In this document: positions 23,787 to 35,199 of the stretch, one piece after another | How positions within the stretch are numbered: the stretch's first letter is position 1 | Layout: each line of letters opens with the position of its first letter | Program-made: the position numbers and the translations under genes | The notes under the pieces: generated by a model | What the model was told of the DNA's origin: nothing | Seen by the model: only the letters and a program-made list of their open reading frames with translations | The model's database searches: none | Source: Colletotrichum lupini | Lineage: Eukaryota > Ascomycota > Sordariomycetes > Glomerellales > Glomerellaceae | NCBI RefSeq assembly: GCF_023278565.1 | Contig: NC_064676.1 | Span: forward strand, 5,394,001-5,458,000 | DNA: 64,000 nt | Reading direction: 5' to 3'

Positions 23787-24490
23787 ATGCCCTCAACATT
23801 AGAGAAGGCTCGCAAGCACATTGCGAAGAAGCGCAATGGCCATGACCTAGCCCTTCATGAGTTTTCCAGAGACTCCAAGCGTCTTCACAAGGCCTCGATC
23901 AGAGACCAAAGGCTAGGAAAGCTCCACGCCTCAAAGAACAAGAAGGAGCAGCCCATGAGTAAGACATCACTGTCCAAAAAACATCGAGACTTTCCAACTG
24001 ACATTTGGTAGTCGACCGTGCCTCCTTTTTCCAAAAGGCAATTCAGGAGAAGGGATCCGAACCCCTCGACTTGGCCGCCGTTCAGGAGCTCATCAGCAAG
24101 TACGTCGCAGAAGCCGAACAGCCCACATATGTTGAGCAAACACTGACACGTTGCCAGGTTTGTGCACCAGTACGATGAGGAGTACGCCGAGGTTAAGAAG
24201 ACCCGCCGTGCCGGCCGCCCTGCAAGTGCCAAGGAAGACTTGCTCAAGCTGAGAATCTCCAACCTTGAAGAAGAGTACAAGATCGGATTCTGTCAGTTGG
24301 CTCCCGACAAGGTGTCTTTCTTTTGCGGCATTCTAACATCTTTGTAGACCTTCCTGACCTCACAACGTCGTCCAACATCATCCAACTCGACCGCTGGGAG
24401 GGTTCATGGGCTTACCTCACCAACCTCGCCTGGGTCAAGATCACGAGTGACGGGAACGTCAGACCATCCAGCTTCCCTCCCAGGGTTTAG
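23787..24490 (+). CDS. TMA16: Translation machinery-associated protein 16 (ribosome biogenesis factor)
   Basis: A small basic protein that in yeast associates with pre-60S ribosomal particles. I infer four exons: 23787-23958, 24012-24099, 24158-24291 and 24348-24490, giving 178 residues, the usual size for the family, with all phases consistent. The N-terminus is rich in Lys and Arg (EKARKHIAKKRNGHD), consistent with a nucleolar location. The central KFVHQYDEEYAEVKKTRRAGRP and the C-terminal LDRWEGSWAYLTNLAWVKI are the segments I recognise from the family. It diverges from EXO1. Confidence 0.9.
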
Positions 24491-26753
24491 TTTTTGGCAT
24501 TTACAGCATGATCATGGCGTTTTCTTTTTCGGCGTTTGGGGGAAAACATGAGGCCACGAGCCCGCTAGGCCTTGACGCAGCATCATCGATTACACCGGGA
24601 GAAAGGATGGGGGATTAACCGTCAGCTCCAATTTCTGTATCCGGCTCCTCGTACGGTGCCACTATAGAAGGGCGCACTTTTCGCGGGCAATGTCTCAGAC
24701 AGGTCAGGCACTGTATCGGAGTTCTTGTTTGGCCAACAGACAAATTTCTCCGGTTACATACAGCAACCGTGCATGTTGAGGTGCGAAAGGCCCAATGCTC
24801 GGATCACAGCAGACCACGCATAGCCAAATCACTGGCTCGTCAGCGTCTGAGCCATGATTCTCCTGTGCCGTTACACAAAGGGGGATTCGGCAAAGGGGCC
24901 CCAAACGTGGAGAGCATGTGGGTTCATAGGAATCGCGCGCCATACCGATGGTTCTTCGGAGGGGGGTTGCGAAAGAGGCGGGCGGCAGAGATCGAAGCAG
25001 CGTCATATGAAGAGCCAACGTGGCGGTTTTTGTATGAAACAGTCACTTCCGAAACTTTGGGTGAGGCTCGGCAAACCCTACCTGAGATCCTTGTAGCCTA
25101 GTATTATATGATCATCTTCGCCCCAGATCGCCCAACCATCGAAGTTACATGTTGCACGCCAATAGTCACGATGATGCCGAGAACCGAAAGGTCCTAACCT
25201 TACAGCTTCACTGCACAACGCCTTTCCACAGTGTCGTCTGTCCATGCCCGACTGGCCAAGGAGGTCCAGATCATGCATCTTATCTGCCCCAAGCCTCCTA
25301 GACCAGGCCATTGGGACCACCTTGTCAACGAATCGTTATCCCACTTTATACTTAAACCCAGCTTCCCTTCGAGTTCCAAGTGCTACATTACACCGCCGGT
25401 CTACTCCTCTGCGAGGCTTTCGACGGTAACACGCCTGCAGAGTCTTGTGGACGGGATGGACCCATCTACTCTACTCGATCCAAGGCTGTTCTCACAATGG
25501 TGAGATGCTGTGAACAGAACAGCGTCTGAGATTGTCGCAGGACAAAGGAGCAAGGTTTTGCTGGGCGCTTAGAGTAAGAAGGGCATCATGCTGTTGAACG
25601 ACGATGGCGGCCCGGGGCCGGGCTCTTGTTGAGCTGGATCGATGAGCTGGATCTCGGGCGGGATCCCTGTCACGCAGGATCGCTCGGTCATCTCTAAGGG
25701 TATATCATAGAGCCGAATCTCTGGGTCTCCGCGCTCCCATTCATCACTGTTGGAGCGTTATACTCTACAAGTGCTGCAATTCTCATTGTCTAGACCGTCT
25801 CGCCAATCTTTCCAGCTGTTTCAATCTTTCTCAATACTTGCGATAAGCCTTCCATCGTTGAGCTAAGCCTCTCAGTAATGTGAGCCACCTCCTACAGTCT
25901 GACGCACTAAAGACAGATGCTTATATAGACACCTAGCAAGCCATGTGCAAATACATTACACACCTCCGCGTCTGCAACGTATGCAGTCACCAAGATACGG
26001 TCCTGATATCGGAAAGACCCTGCTTCCTTGCCAAGAAGAACGGAGTCTTTGGAAGCTGTGACGCCGGCATAGGTAGTGACCGCAGCTGTACCCGAAATCA
26101 CTGTTGGAAGTGTAAAGAGAGGGTCCGTCGCATCCCTCGACCATCATCAGTGTCACGCCACATCAGTTTTCACTAGGAGTAGGATAAAGGAAGGGGGAAA
26201 TTAACATGGACGAGGAGTGTGAAAACGATAGAACCATTCTCTGGTAGGCTAGCTGCGGGCCAGCTAGAAACATTTATTACCATTTCCTTGAACATTGATG
26301 TCTGTTACAATGAGACGGTTTCTTGAAGACGAGTCCAGCTTCACACGGAGGATTCTGGGTGTCTGTACATCTGGATCCTGTTGCTACCTATTGAAGCTTA
26401 GCTCAGATTCCGTATCGATAACGTCAAAATCAAGATGCTTCTGTGGATCGATTCCAGATGCAGTGGAGTTTTGGTCTGGTGCCTGAATTTGACAAAGTGT
26501 TTGCAGAATGGTCCCTGCCGTCCAGTCCCTGACGGTTCCGCTCCACCTAGCGCCCGGCTGGTGCGGTGTAACCCGGCAAAAGGTTTCGCCGAACTGTGAT
26601 CTGATGTCAAAAATTTTGGGAGCTCTCCAAAGCTTTTTTGCGACCTGGCAGATCCAGCCAATCCACCTCCACCCTCCTCCAACAAGCTTTTGCACCTCCC
26701 CTTGCCTTGACCATCACGACCTCTCAACACAACACCTCAGTCCACCGCCCATC
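24491..26753. other. 2.3-kb intergenic region between TMA16 and MAM33
   Basis: Only short open frames are present and none resembles a known protein. The final 100 bases are rich in C, A and T with CCACC and CATCAC words and form the MAM33 leader. Confidence 0.55.
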
Positions 26754-27732
26754 ATGCTTTCCATCAGATCCGTCGCGCGCTCCGCGCCCAGAGCTCTCTC
26801 CCGCCTTTCTCTCAGACAGACCGCGCGCCCTAGTGCCTTCATCAAGGCCGCCTCATGGAGCGCTGCCGTTCAGACCCAGCGCGCATCAGCCTTCTCCAGC
26901 TCTGCCTTCAGGAAATCTGCCGCCGGCGAGACCGATGCTGAGCTCGTCGCGAAGCTCGAGAGCGAGCTTCAGTTCGAGGAGGAGGTGAAGCAGAACGAGC
27001 AGCTGCCCGCGAGCGTTAAGGACTTCATCGACAACAGCCCCTTTGAGCTCCAAGACACCCCTGGCAAGGAGGAGGTCAAGCTCATCCGCAAGTTTGGCGA
27101 GGAGAAGTAAGTTTGCATTCCGAGCATCGTCTAGCAGACACTGTGAAACGGTATACTAACAGAAAAACCTTAGGATCACAATCACTTTCTCCATCGCTGA
27201 CCTCGCCAACTACGATCCCGAGATGTACGACCAGGACCGCGCCCTCGAGGACGAGGAATTCGAGTCCGACGTCCAGAACCCCAACAAGCAGTCTGGCGTC
27301 CAGTCATCCGGCGGCGCCCGCTCCGCCAACGCCGAAGAGCAGCTCGAGGAGGAGGAGGGCGACCTCGACGAGGCCGCTCCCCCTTGCCGCCTGAGCATCG
27401 TCGTCGAGAAGCCCGGCAAGACCCCCGGCGCCCTCAACATCGACGCCACCGCTCAGGACGGCGCCATCGTCGTCGACAACATGTTCTACTACGAGGACGG
27501 CAAGCTCGCTCACGCCTCCAACGCGGAGGTCGCCCACGCCCGCAGCGACATCTACCCCGGCCCCCCCTTCGGCAGCCTCGACGAGGACCTGCAGATCCTG
27601 ATGGAGCGCTACCTCGAGGAGCGCGGCATCACCCAGGCCCTGGCCGTCTTCGCGCCCGACTACATTGACGTCAAGGAGCAGCGCGAGTATGTCCGGTGGT
27701 TGAGCAACGTCAAGGGCTTCGTGAACGCCTAA
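26754..27732 (+). CDS. MAM33: Mitochondrial acidic matrix protein, MAM33/p32 (C1QBP) family
   Basis: A matrix protein needed in yeast for normal oxidative phosphorylation and mitochondrial translation; family members form doughnut-shaped acidic trimers. There are two exons, 26754-27106 and 27174-27732, and the intron carries a perfect TACTAAC branch site. The product is 303 residues. The first 50 or so residues are Arg-, Ser- and Ala-rich (MLSIRSVARSAPRALSRLSL), a clear mitochondrial presequence. A very acidic middle (EEQLEEEEGDLDEA) follows, and the C-terminal signature includes GSLDEDLQILMERYLEERGI and a terminal YVRWLSNVKGFV. Codon use is strongly C-ending in the second exon, as expected of a well-expressed gene. 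Confidence 0.95.
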
Positions 27733-28096
27733 ATTCAACTTCAATGACTCTGTTTGGGAGGGGGAAAATCCTGTTGGGAAGAAAGAAACTCAATGATGTA
27801 TGATGGCGCGGCGCACGTGCGAAGTGTAAGATGATACGAAACCCCCCACCTGGAAAGGGACCTTCTTGGCTTGTCTTATAGCTGTTTTCCACTCTACGAT
27901 GTACTATATAAAATCATGGCCTGGCCGGCGTGCCGGTTGCCCACATAAGAATCTGTAATATCAAAAAGTTCTCCTGCACCCATGTAGCGCACTAGGTCCA
28001 TCAAGCATTTGTTCAATAGCGTAAAAGAGATTAGAGTGGCTCTTCAGCGAAGAACCATTGCAGGTAACAAGATAATCTTTCACATTGCTCAGGGTC
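27733..28096. other. Convergent spacer between MAM33 (+) and the ammonia-lyase (-)
   Basis: A 364-bp spacer holding two facing 3' ends, with a TATATAAA word at about 27905. No gene is seen. It marks the left edge of the accessory island. Confidence 0.6.
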
Positions 28097-30208
28097 CTAC
28101 TTAGAGTCTAAACTAGAAACTGTCGACATCAACAAGTCGTGCATTGACCCATTGCGCAACGCAATGTAGATCTCGCTGGTCAAGGTGCCGATGGTCTTCT
28201 TCCCCGGTTCACCGGGGCTTCCGTTGGTCCCCGACGTTGTTGGATAGTCTTGTAAACCGCGATGGATCGGGACACCCAGAGTTTTCCTTACATACTTGTA
28301 GATTGCCTTTGAAGCAACCCCGAGATATGCGCCTGTGCTCGGGTTCTCCAGAAACCGTAAGCGTGTCTTGCAATACTCATGGCTGATTCTTTCGGCGGAC
28401 TGCTTGGTATAAGCGTCCATGGCCTTGATGGCAACGATCAACTCCTCAGGCCGCATACTCTCGAAGTACGGGGCCAAGACCTCGAGCTGTCCACCCTTCG
28501 CTTCTCGTGCAGCAGCTTGGCCTCGATCTTCCACGTCGAGGTTGGCCAGGCCGTTCCACTTCTGGAGCAGGATCTCGCCACAGCGCTGGGCAATGTCGTC
28601 CGCTCCATCGGCGGCTCTGGGAAACCCGATACAGTTCTGAGCAACTTCTAGCATCGCGGGCCTCGCTACGTTGCAAAATTCGAGATGGAGACATTGCAGG
28701 TCGAGAGCCTGACAGAGGGCGTATATGTACGTTGCCACCATGAGGCACAAGATCTCGGTCATCTCCAACGCGTTCCTGGCAGCGATCAACGCGAGCGAGT
28801 TGACCGACTGGTTGTTCATCTCGGCGCTCTGGATATGCGCGGACACAGGGTGGGATAGGTGGGCCAGCTCAGACATGTACGCTGCCATGGTGATGTCCAA
28901 CCCCTTGGTAGTGAAAGACTTGCTCGGGTTGTCGGCGGCGAGGTTGGGCGGCAGGCAATCGTTGAGCTTGGCGTTGAGAAGCTCTGTGCATTGGGCGAAC
29001 ATGAGTTTACCCAACAGCTGCATGGAGGACGAGACCTTTTCCATGGCGGAAGTGACAGCCAGCGCTTGGAAGTTACCTCCTTGATGTACGGTTCCGGTTT
29101 CGACGTCAAAGAGGGGGTTATCCGTGGTGCTGTTGATCTCAACTTGTACTTGCTGTTGAGCTAGCATCAAGTCCTCAAGCAAGGGACCGATCCATTGGGG
29201 AGCGGTCCGAAGAGGATATCGATCTTGTACGAGGCCTTCGGCATGGTCGTCTCCCTTTCTGGTCAACTTGGACCCGGAAAGGAAACGTAGTATGTTGGAC
29301 GCAGCCTCCACCTGTCCCAGATGCGGTCGGCACTGGGATATGAACGGGTGGTAATTCGACTGCCGGCCTCGAAGCGCCTCGGTTGCCATGGCGGTAAGGA
29401 ACTGCGACATCGTGGCGAGTTGATGAGCTTGGTGCATGGCGACACAGGCCGCTGCGGCGCTCGTAGCAGTACCATTTGTGATACCCAGGGCTTCCTTGGC
29501 TTCGAACCGCACCGGCTCGAGGCCGATCATTTTCAAGGCTTCTTTCGCAGTCATGAACTTTGGTCTTTGCGCGCCGACAGCAACGTAGACGTCCGAGTTG
29601 CCCTCCAAAACGCCAGCAATGTAAGATAGAGGTATCAAGTCCCCAGAAGCTGAGATGCTGCCACGCAGCGGGACTATAGGAGTGACATGATTGTCCAGCA
29701 GGGTCAACATAGCTTCTAGAACTTCGAGACGGACACCAGAATGGCCACGCAGCAGAGAGTTGACCCGGACGAGGAGCATTCCTCTGACAATGGAGGTAGG
29801 AAGGGCATGCTCTCTCCAGGCTTGCGTTCCAAGATGACTTTCGTCATAGAAATCTGATCCTTTGTCGGAAGGTAGAAGGATACCGACTTGGAGGAGCTGC
29901 AGTAGTCCTCTCTGCAGTTCTTCATGGTCAGAGGTGCGCACGTCGGCACTTCCGCCAAATCCTGTTGTGATGCCGTAGATTGTGGCTCCTTGGCGAAGCT
30001 TCAAGCGCAACAGGGCGGTGCTTTCATGGACCTTGTTGATGGTGTTGGTATCCGATGTTAAAGAGACCGAGGCGTGATAATGGCTGACGGCCACCACGTC
30101 GGAAAGTGATAAAGTCTGGCCGTCTACAACGACATGGGAATGCGAGTCGAGCAGCTGCCGGAGATGTTTCCATTGACCGGACACAAGATGGAGATGACCC
30201 ATCAACAT
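28097..30208 (-). CDS. Aromatic amino acid ammonia-lyase (phenylalanine ammonia-lyase type)
   Basis: An MIO-dependent lyase that would convert phenylalanine, or a related aromatic amino acid, to the cinnamate and ammonia. It is intronless and 703 residues long, normal for eukaryotic PAL. The MIO prosthetic group forms from Ala187-Ser188-Gly189 in PLRGSISASGDLIPLSYIAG. The catalytic tyrosine is Tyr78 in YGITTGFGGSADVRT, and NNQSVNSLALIAARNALE is the conserved C-terminal active-site segment. The pair that sets Phe versus Tyr preference (Phe-Leu in plant PAL, His-Leu in TAL, His-Gln in Rhodotorula-type enzymes) aligns here with Leu105-Leu106, so substrate choice is uncertain. Two in-frame ATGs two codons apart (30208, 30202) can start it. 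It diverges from the methyltransferase at 31.5 kb. Confidence 0.93.
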   Translation of the reverse strand: MLMGHLHLVSGQWKHLRQLLDSHSHVVVDGQTLSLSDVVAVSHYHASVSLTSDTNTINKVHESTALLRLKLRQGATIYGITTGFGGSADVRTSDHEELQRGLLQLLQVGILLPSDKGSDFYDESHLGTQAWREHALPTSIVRGMLLVRVNSLLRGHSGVRLEVLEAMLTLLDNHVTPIVPLRGSISASGDLIPLSYIAGVLEGNSDVYVAVGAQRPKFMTAKEALKMIGLEPVRFEAKEALGITNGTATSAAAACVAMHQAHQLATMSQFLTAMATEALRGRQSNYHPFISQCRPHLGQVEAASNILRFLSGSKLTRKGDDHAEGLVQDRYPLRTAPQWIGPLLEDLMLAQQQVQVEINSTTDNPLFDVETGTVHQGGNFQALAVTSAMEKVSSSMQLLGKLMFAQCTELLNAKLNDCLPPNLAADNPSKSFTTKGLDITMAAYMSELAHLSHPVSAHIQSAEMNNQSVNSLALIAARNALEMTEILCLMVATYIYALCQALDLQCLHLEFCNVARPAMLEVAQNCIGFPRAADGADDIAQRCGEILLQKWNGLANLDVEDRGQAAAREAKGGQLEVLAPYFESMRPEELIVAIKAMDAYTKQSAERISHEYCKTRLRFLENPSTGAYLGVASKAIYKYVRKTLGVPIHRGLQDYPTTSGTNGSPGEPGKKTIGTLTSEIYIALRNGSMHDLLMSTVSSLDSK

Positions 30209-31474
30209 GATTGTAGGATAAGCCCAAGCTAGGACTTGGACAAAAGATAGCTTGAAGATGAGTGGACGGTGCTCAGCTGGGTGAAAGATGATGTATCAAG
30301 GAGTGATGGAGACGGCAAGAGTGAAGCATGTCAGTCTAGTTTTAAGTAGTCCAACTTATACATACTCGGATGCGAAGAAATCATAGCACGTAGACTGCGA
30401 TTCTCGCTCCTCAACCTCGTTCTTCCTGTCCTCAAGGTCTTAAGGGCTCGGCGCCATTCATTCTGGAAACCCAGCCAGCTGCAAGCTTCGAAACCCTCGA
30501 AGACCCAAGAGGGCTTCCCTTGACACGATTCATGCACTCGGATATCTTACGGGAATATTGAGGATCATTGCTTATCTTGTCTCTATACGATATGTTCTTC
30601 ACAAGTTGATCGACCGCAGCTGCCGCTATTCAAGTCAAGTGCACGGAGAGAACTCCACCAGTCATACAAGATGCCGCAATCATGAGTTTACCCACATTCC
30701 TTGGAGAATTGGCGGTGCGAACTGTGTTGCTCTTAGTTTCTTGTCGTCGGATGCACCTGGACTGATTTTCGGTCTAAAATCTGATTTTTCTGCCCAGTAT
30801 CGTGAGAAGTCTAAAAGACGCTACCTTACGTGCTTATCCCTCTCCCTCACAAGCGAACGCTGGCGATCCAGCGGAATAGATATTCCAAAATTCAAGCGAA
30901 TGCATCTTTATACTGCTCGGGCCCCATGGCATGTCTCAAACTTAAAATGAAGCTATTCACACACGTGCTGCAAAGGCTTCTCATCGTTAATAGATCGTGA
31001 GATTGATTATCTTCATGACTCAACAGATTCGTATTGAAAAAACGCTGCATTCAGGATAAGGTTCGAGCCATCCGTGAAAAAAGACTTACCCCTCAACTAC
31101 ACGGCCTACATCAATGGCGGAATCCATCAAACTTAAAGTGAGGCTATTCGGAGTAGGTCTCGCATGACAGATAGTGAGGATAATCTACCTCGATTGCCGC
31201 GTAATTGCTCAACATTTCGAAATAGCACAACGCTACTTTGGGACAAGGTTTCGACTAACATGGCAATGATAGCACAATTTACCCCTCAATGGCCCCGTCG
31301 ATAGAAAGTCTGGAGTCTGGAGTCTGATATCTATATAAGTTGCAAAGGGGTATGAGTATCTATCATGTAATTTACTTTCTGTTTAAACATACCTACTATT
31401 CAACCACAAGACAACAATAATCCAATCAGATATCCTGTTCTTCAAAGCTTGCAAAAGTTTTATAAAAATCCATC
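30209..31474. promoter_or_regulatory. Bidirectional promoter between ammonia-lyase and methyltransferase
   Basis: This 1.27-kb spacer separates two divergently transcribed genes and contains no convincing gene. It holds a decayed tandem duplication at about 30936-31289 and a triple GTCTGGA-type word at about 31311-31327. A TATATAAG box sits at 31332-31339, about 136 bases before the methyltransferase ATG. A shared regulator for both genes is plausible but is inference. Confidence 0.5.
30936..31289. repeat. Decayed tandem duplication in the shared promoter (period about 192 bp)
   Basis: The word TCAAACTTAAAATGAAGCTA at 30936 recurs as TCAAACTTAAAGTGAGGCTA at 31127. Further matching words follow in the same order: CTCAACA with TTCG close behind, AACGCT, AAGGTT followed by CGA, and TTACCCCTCAA (31086 and 31279). 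Spacing stays between 191 and 193 bases, so this is one duplicated unit rather than scattered motifs. Several differences are G/A or C/T changes. Confidence 0.6.
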
Positions 31475-32423
31475 ATGGCAACATCATCGCAGTACGCCGA
31501 ACGCACGTATCATGACACTTCTTCTCCATACGTTTTGCCCAATGAGTAAGTACTACTGGTACCCCACCGAGGCGTCTCGTTTTACACAAGCTTACTATGC
31601 TAGTACTCCCGAGCAAGCTCGTCTTGATGAGCAGGCCCTTGCCATTCAGTCTATGCTGGGTGGGAAGCCTTTTCTCTTCGACGTGAGACTTCTCCCGAGC
31701 AAGTCGAAAATCCTCGACATCGGCTGTGGAACTGGGGTAGCCACAACCCAGCTAGCAAGACAATGTCCCTCTTCTCGGGCGTACGGGATTGATCTATCTG
31801 CCGTCCCCGACCATGTCAAAGCCTCAGCTCCGACCAATGTCACCTTTTTGAAAGGCAACATCATGGAAGATCTGTCAGAGCAGGGACTCCAGGAGCAAAA
31901 CTTGGACTACGTGTTCGGACGTATGCTGTTCCTCGCGATCGACGACTGGAAAGAGTACTTTTCACGCGTCCACCACCTCTTGAAGCCCGGTGCCATCGTC
32001 GAGCATCAGGACTGCTCCTGGGAGTACTATCGCCAAGGTACACAGACAAAGCTCAGCGGAAATTGGTCCTGGCACCAAGCAGTTCTAGAGGAGTCGCAGG
32101 CTATGGGACTGGATATTCTAGTTGGTGATCATGTCGGGGATCACATGAGAGCCGCCGGGCTCGAAGTGCTTCTTACGCGATCGTTTGAGTTCTCGATGGT
32201 GCCGTCTGAGAAGAATATTCCCAGCGCAGCAGTCGGTTGTTATGCGCAACGAACTCTTCTCAAGGCATTCCCAGATCTTCTCAGAAAGATTTTGACAAAG
32301 CGGGACTTATACTCTGACGAAGATGTTTCGAAATTGACAAAGGAGTGCCTTGAGACGTCATCGGCGGAGGAAGGAATTTTTGTCAAGTACACAGTCACCA
32401 TTGGGAGGAAGCTAGCTCAGTAG
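31475..32423 (+). CDS. LaeA-like S-adenosylmethionine-dependent methyltransferase
   Basis: A class I methyltransferase of the fungal LaeA/UMTA group. These act either as regulators of secondary metabolism or as small-molecule methylases. I infer two exons, 31475-31545 and 31604-32423, giving 296 residues. The longer unspliced frame starting at 31449 lacks the family N-terminus. Splicing the 58-nt intron (GTAAGT...CTAG) restores YVLPNDTPEQARLDEQ, the conserved segment before the SAM domain. Motif I is ILDIGCGTG at about residues 60-68, followed by an acidic YGIDLS, GNIMEDL, and the conserved LLKPGAIVEHQD strand. It lies back to back with the ammonia-lyase. A Copia element is inserted 129 bp past its stop, so its 3' end may be read into the element. 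Confidence 0.88.
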
Positions 32424-32547
32424 TAGCTTACAGATGATGCGGTTTCTAGCTAGGAGCTGGGGTGTGTATGTTTTTGACTTCTTTTGTTTTTTTCTTTGGG
32501 CTGGCTAATATTGAGTACATCTTGCTGTTTATATCCTCTAGTAATTA

Positions 32548-32552
32548 GTGAT
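32548..32552. repeat. Target-site duplication GTGAT (left copy)
   Basis: GTGAT lies immediately before the left LTR, and the identical word follows the right LTR at 39977-39981. This five-base duplication is the usual product of LTR-retrotransposon integration. Confidence 0.85.
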
Positions 32553-32757
32553 TGTTAGTATCCCTATTATAGGGTAGTTAGTTCGAACCGTAGTTAACGA
32601 AGAGATTAATTAAACTATATAAATATCTACGTAATAGGTATAAAAAGGAGGTTCTAACCGTAGGTTAAGCTAGCTACGATAATTATAAATAGGGCCCCTA
32701 ATTAGCCCCTATATAGTCGGCTATATACTACGGTCGAATTAAATTTCTAATTTAATA
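32553..32757 (-). repeat. Left LTR of the Copia element (3' LTR in element orientation)
   Basis: This copy is 205 bp long and begins TGTTAGTATCCC. Its inner end reads TTTAATA where the partner reads CCGACA, differences explained by C-to-T and G-to-A transitions. Confidence 0.9.
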
Positions 32758-33099
32758 CTAACTTTCTCTTTTTTTTATTAATTTAATTACTACAGTTAGA
32801 GGTATAATTTAACCTCGGGCCCGTTTATTAAGTCGTCTCCCTTTCCCCCTTTTTTTTACTCTTTTTATATAACTTATCTTTTTATTTATATAATAGCTTT
32901 TTTATTACTTATAAATTACTCTAATCCCTTATTTAGTACTACTTTTATAAAAGCGTTTACGAGGTTATTTTTATTATTAATCTAACGAATCTTAAGTATT
33001 TTGCGCCTTTCGTACGATTACCTAAGGGCTATAATATTAATTATAAGCCTCTTTTTCTTTATTATTCCTAATTTAACGAGGTATTTATATAATAAGTAA

Positions 33100-33450
33100 G
33101 AATTAGTATAAATAACCGTTAGAATAAGTAAAAAGCTAATTCGATTAGTAATCTTCTTTAATATTATTAAAATTACGTAAGAGAGGTTAACGCCGTTAAC
33201 TATACTATAAACCTCTAACGTTAGTATACTTCTCGTTACTCGCTTACTTTTAGTTAATAAGTAATAAATTATATTACTATATATAATAAATTCACTCTTA
33301 CCTATACTCTCGTTAGCTAAGATAATAATATACTCTAATTACGAAATAAGGTCGTTATTATTCGTAAATAACTTATTAATAAAGACGTAGAGCTTACTAA
33401 TCGTAAAGTTAATTAGGTAGTAAACGAGACCTCGATCGAAATTTATTTAC
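33100..33450 (-). pseudogene. Relic of Copia RNase H
   Basis: The minus strand reads, across in-frame stops, a segment resembling Copia RNase H. Strings such as SKLYVFI are followed by a LGYIIILAN-like motif (one residue changed) and then by SKRVTRSIL. The last corresponds to the family's conserved KCKRVTRSVLASE block. Stops and acid-to-asparagine changes fit RIP. Confidence 0.75.
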
Positions 33451-33779
33451 TATTACTTAAACTACTTATTAAGTACCTCGACGTCTTGTTTAGTTAAATC
33501 TATAGCCTACGCTACCCTAACGTAATTAAACGTTACTTTGGGCTAATAAATACTTATAATATATACCCCTTATACGAGCTTAGCCTTATACCGCTTCTTA
33601 ATATTAGTTATATTTAGATTAATAAAGTTAATTTTTTTACCTTACCCCTTTTACTAAACAATAATAGTTTCCCCTTTAATTATAAAAATCCCGCTATTAA
33701 ATACTAAAAGGGTATTTATTATAAAGACCTCTTTTAGCTTCGCTACGAAGCCCGCTTTTAAAAGCTCCTTATCCTCTTT

Positions 33780-34600
33780 TTTTATAAAATTAATATTAAA
33801 TAGGCCTAATATATCGTTAATCTATATTCTAATAATCCTAAATTAATTACTTTCGTACTCCGTAATTAATAAGTACGGGTCGTACGTAGAAGTAATTATT
33901 AATAATTAATTAATATAAAAATCGTAGTAAGTAGCCTACTAATAGGTACCCGATTCTACGAGCCTATATAGTAGCTTAAGTACTTTAATAATTATACTTT
34001 TTAAGTACTTACTAGCTATTTCTTTTAGTAAATAAGCTAGAATTTTCCTTATAAGCCCTATAGCCGATTAGGTATAGGCCTAGGTAATATTACGGCTCTA
34101 AATTTTATATCCCTTTTTCCGTAACGATATTATTAATACTATTATTAATTATTAGCTATAGCGCTATATAGTAAGCGATTATATAAGTAGCGTCGCTTTT
34201 TTAATATCGCCGTACCCCTAAATTACGTATCTAAACTTCTCGTATAATTAGAGTATTCCTTTTCTTTTAATCTTACGAACTATTTATAATTTAAATATAT
34301 AGAGGTTTATATATTTTTTTAAGTTATATAGGATAAATTAATAGACCCCTTAATTATAAAGAATATCTATTTTAATAAGATCTAATCCCTTATACGGCTT
34401 TTTAGTAGTTATAATTATACCTTCTTTACGTAATTTAACTGCTAGCTCGAAATCGGCTTTTTTTTTTACTATATAAAAGGTATTAATTACCTTATTATTA
34501 ATAATAAATTACTATATTAGGGCTTACTATTATGGTCTTTTATAACGTCTTACCGGTAGTATTAGTACCCTTTTAGTAATTTTTTCTTCTTCGTCGTTTA
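33780..34600 (-). pseudogene. Relic of Copia reverse transcriptase
   Basis: The minus strand gives recognisable Copia RT blocks interrupted by stops. These include LYEKFRYVI, then a GYGDIKKATLL stretch, NIT-AYT-S (the degraded form of the DITQAY-QS block that carries the first catalytic Asp), SKYLKSIIIKVLKLLY, and NDILGL at the place of the metal-binding YxDD-type motif. The catalytic aspartates now read Asn, so the enzyme cannot be functional. Confidence 0.8.
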
Positions 34601-35199
34601 TTAGTACTATTACGATAATTTTGTTAAGGATAATTTCTTATACTTTTACTACGGGTTATATAGTTTCCCTTAGCTCTTCTTCTTTTTATAAGTTAGAAAT
34701 TACCTCGTTAAGATTTATATAGTACGGTCTAATTACTATAATTAATACTTCGAGTAGTTAGTTACGATCTCTCGTAACTATATAAAAGCGCTCGTTAACA
34801 AAAATTAATTTATATAGCCTAGCTTATTATTAAGTAATTTCGCGCTATACTTATATATTTAAATTTAGTAATATATTTAGATTATCCCCTTTATTAAGCT
34901 TATTATATATAGTAATTACTTTATTAATTTACTTTTTTATACTTACTTTGCGCAATACTTATATTACTTTTTTAACTACTCGGGCTCGTTAGCTTATACT
35001 TAGTAATAGTAGTAAGGCTAAGGTTGTTTTTAAATATACTCTAAATACTAATAGCGTTAACATAAGTCCGTTAGGCCCTATAATATCGTTATAGTATTTA
35101 AGTACTATTTAGAGGTATTCGTTATTAGTAAAATCCGGATTTTCCTTTTTAATAATTCTAAACGCCCTTTTTAACTACTAGTATGCCCTCTCTACTTTT

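Noticed and set aside
31449..31474. Start of the methyltransferase at the longer unspliced frame
   Set aside because: That frame begins at a non-ATG codon and translates what looks like an intron; the spliced model from the ATG at 31475 restores the conserved N-terminus.
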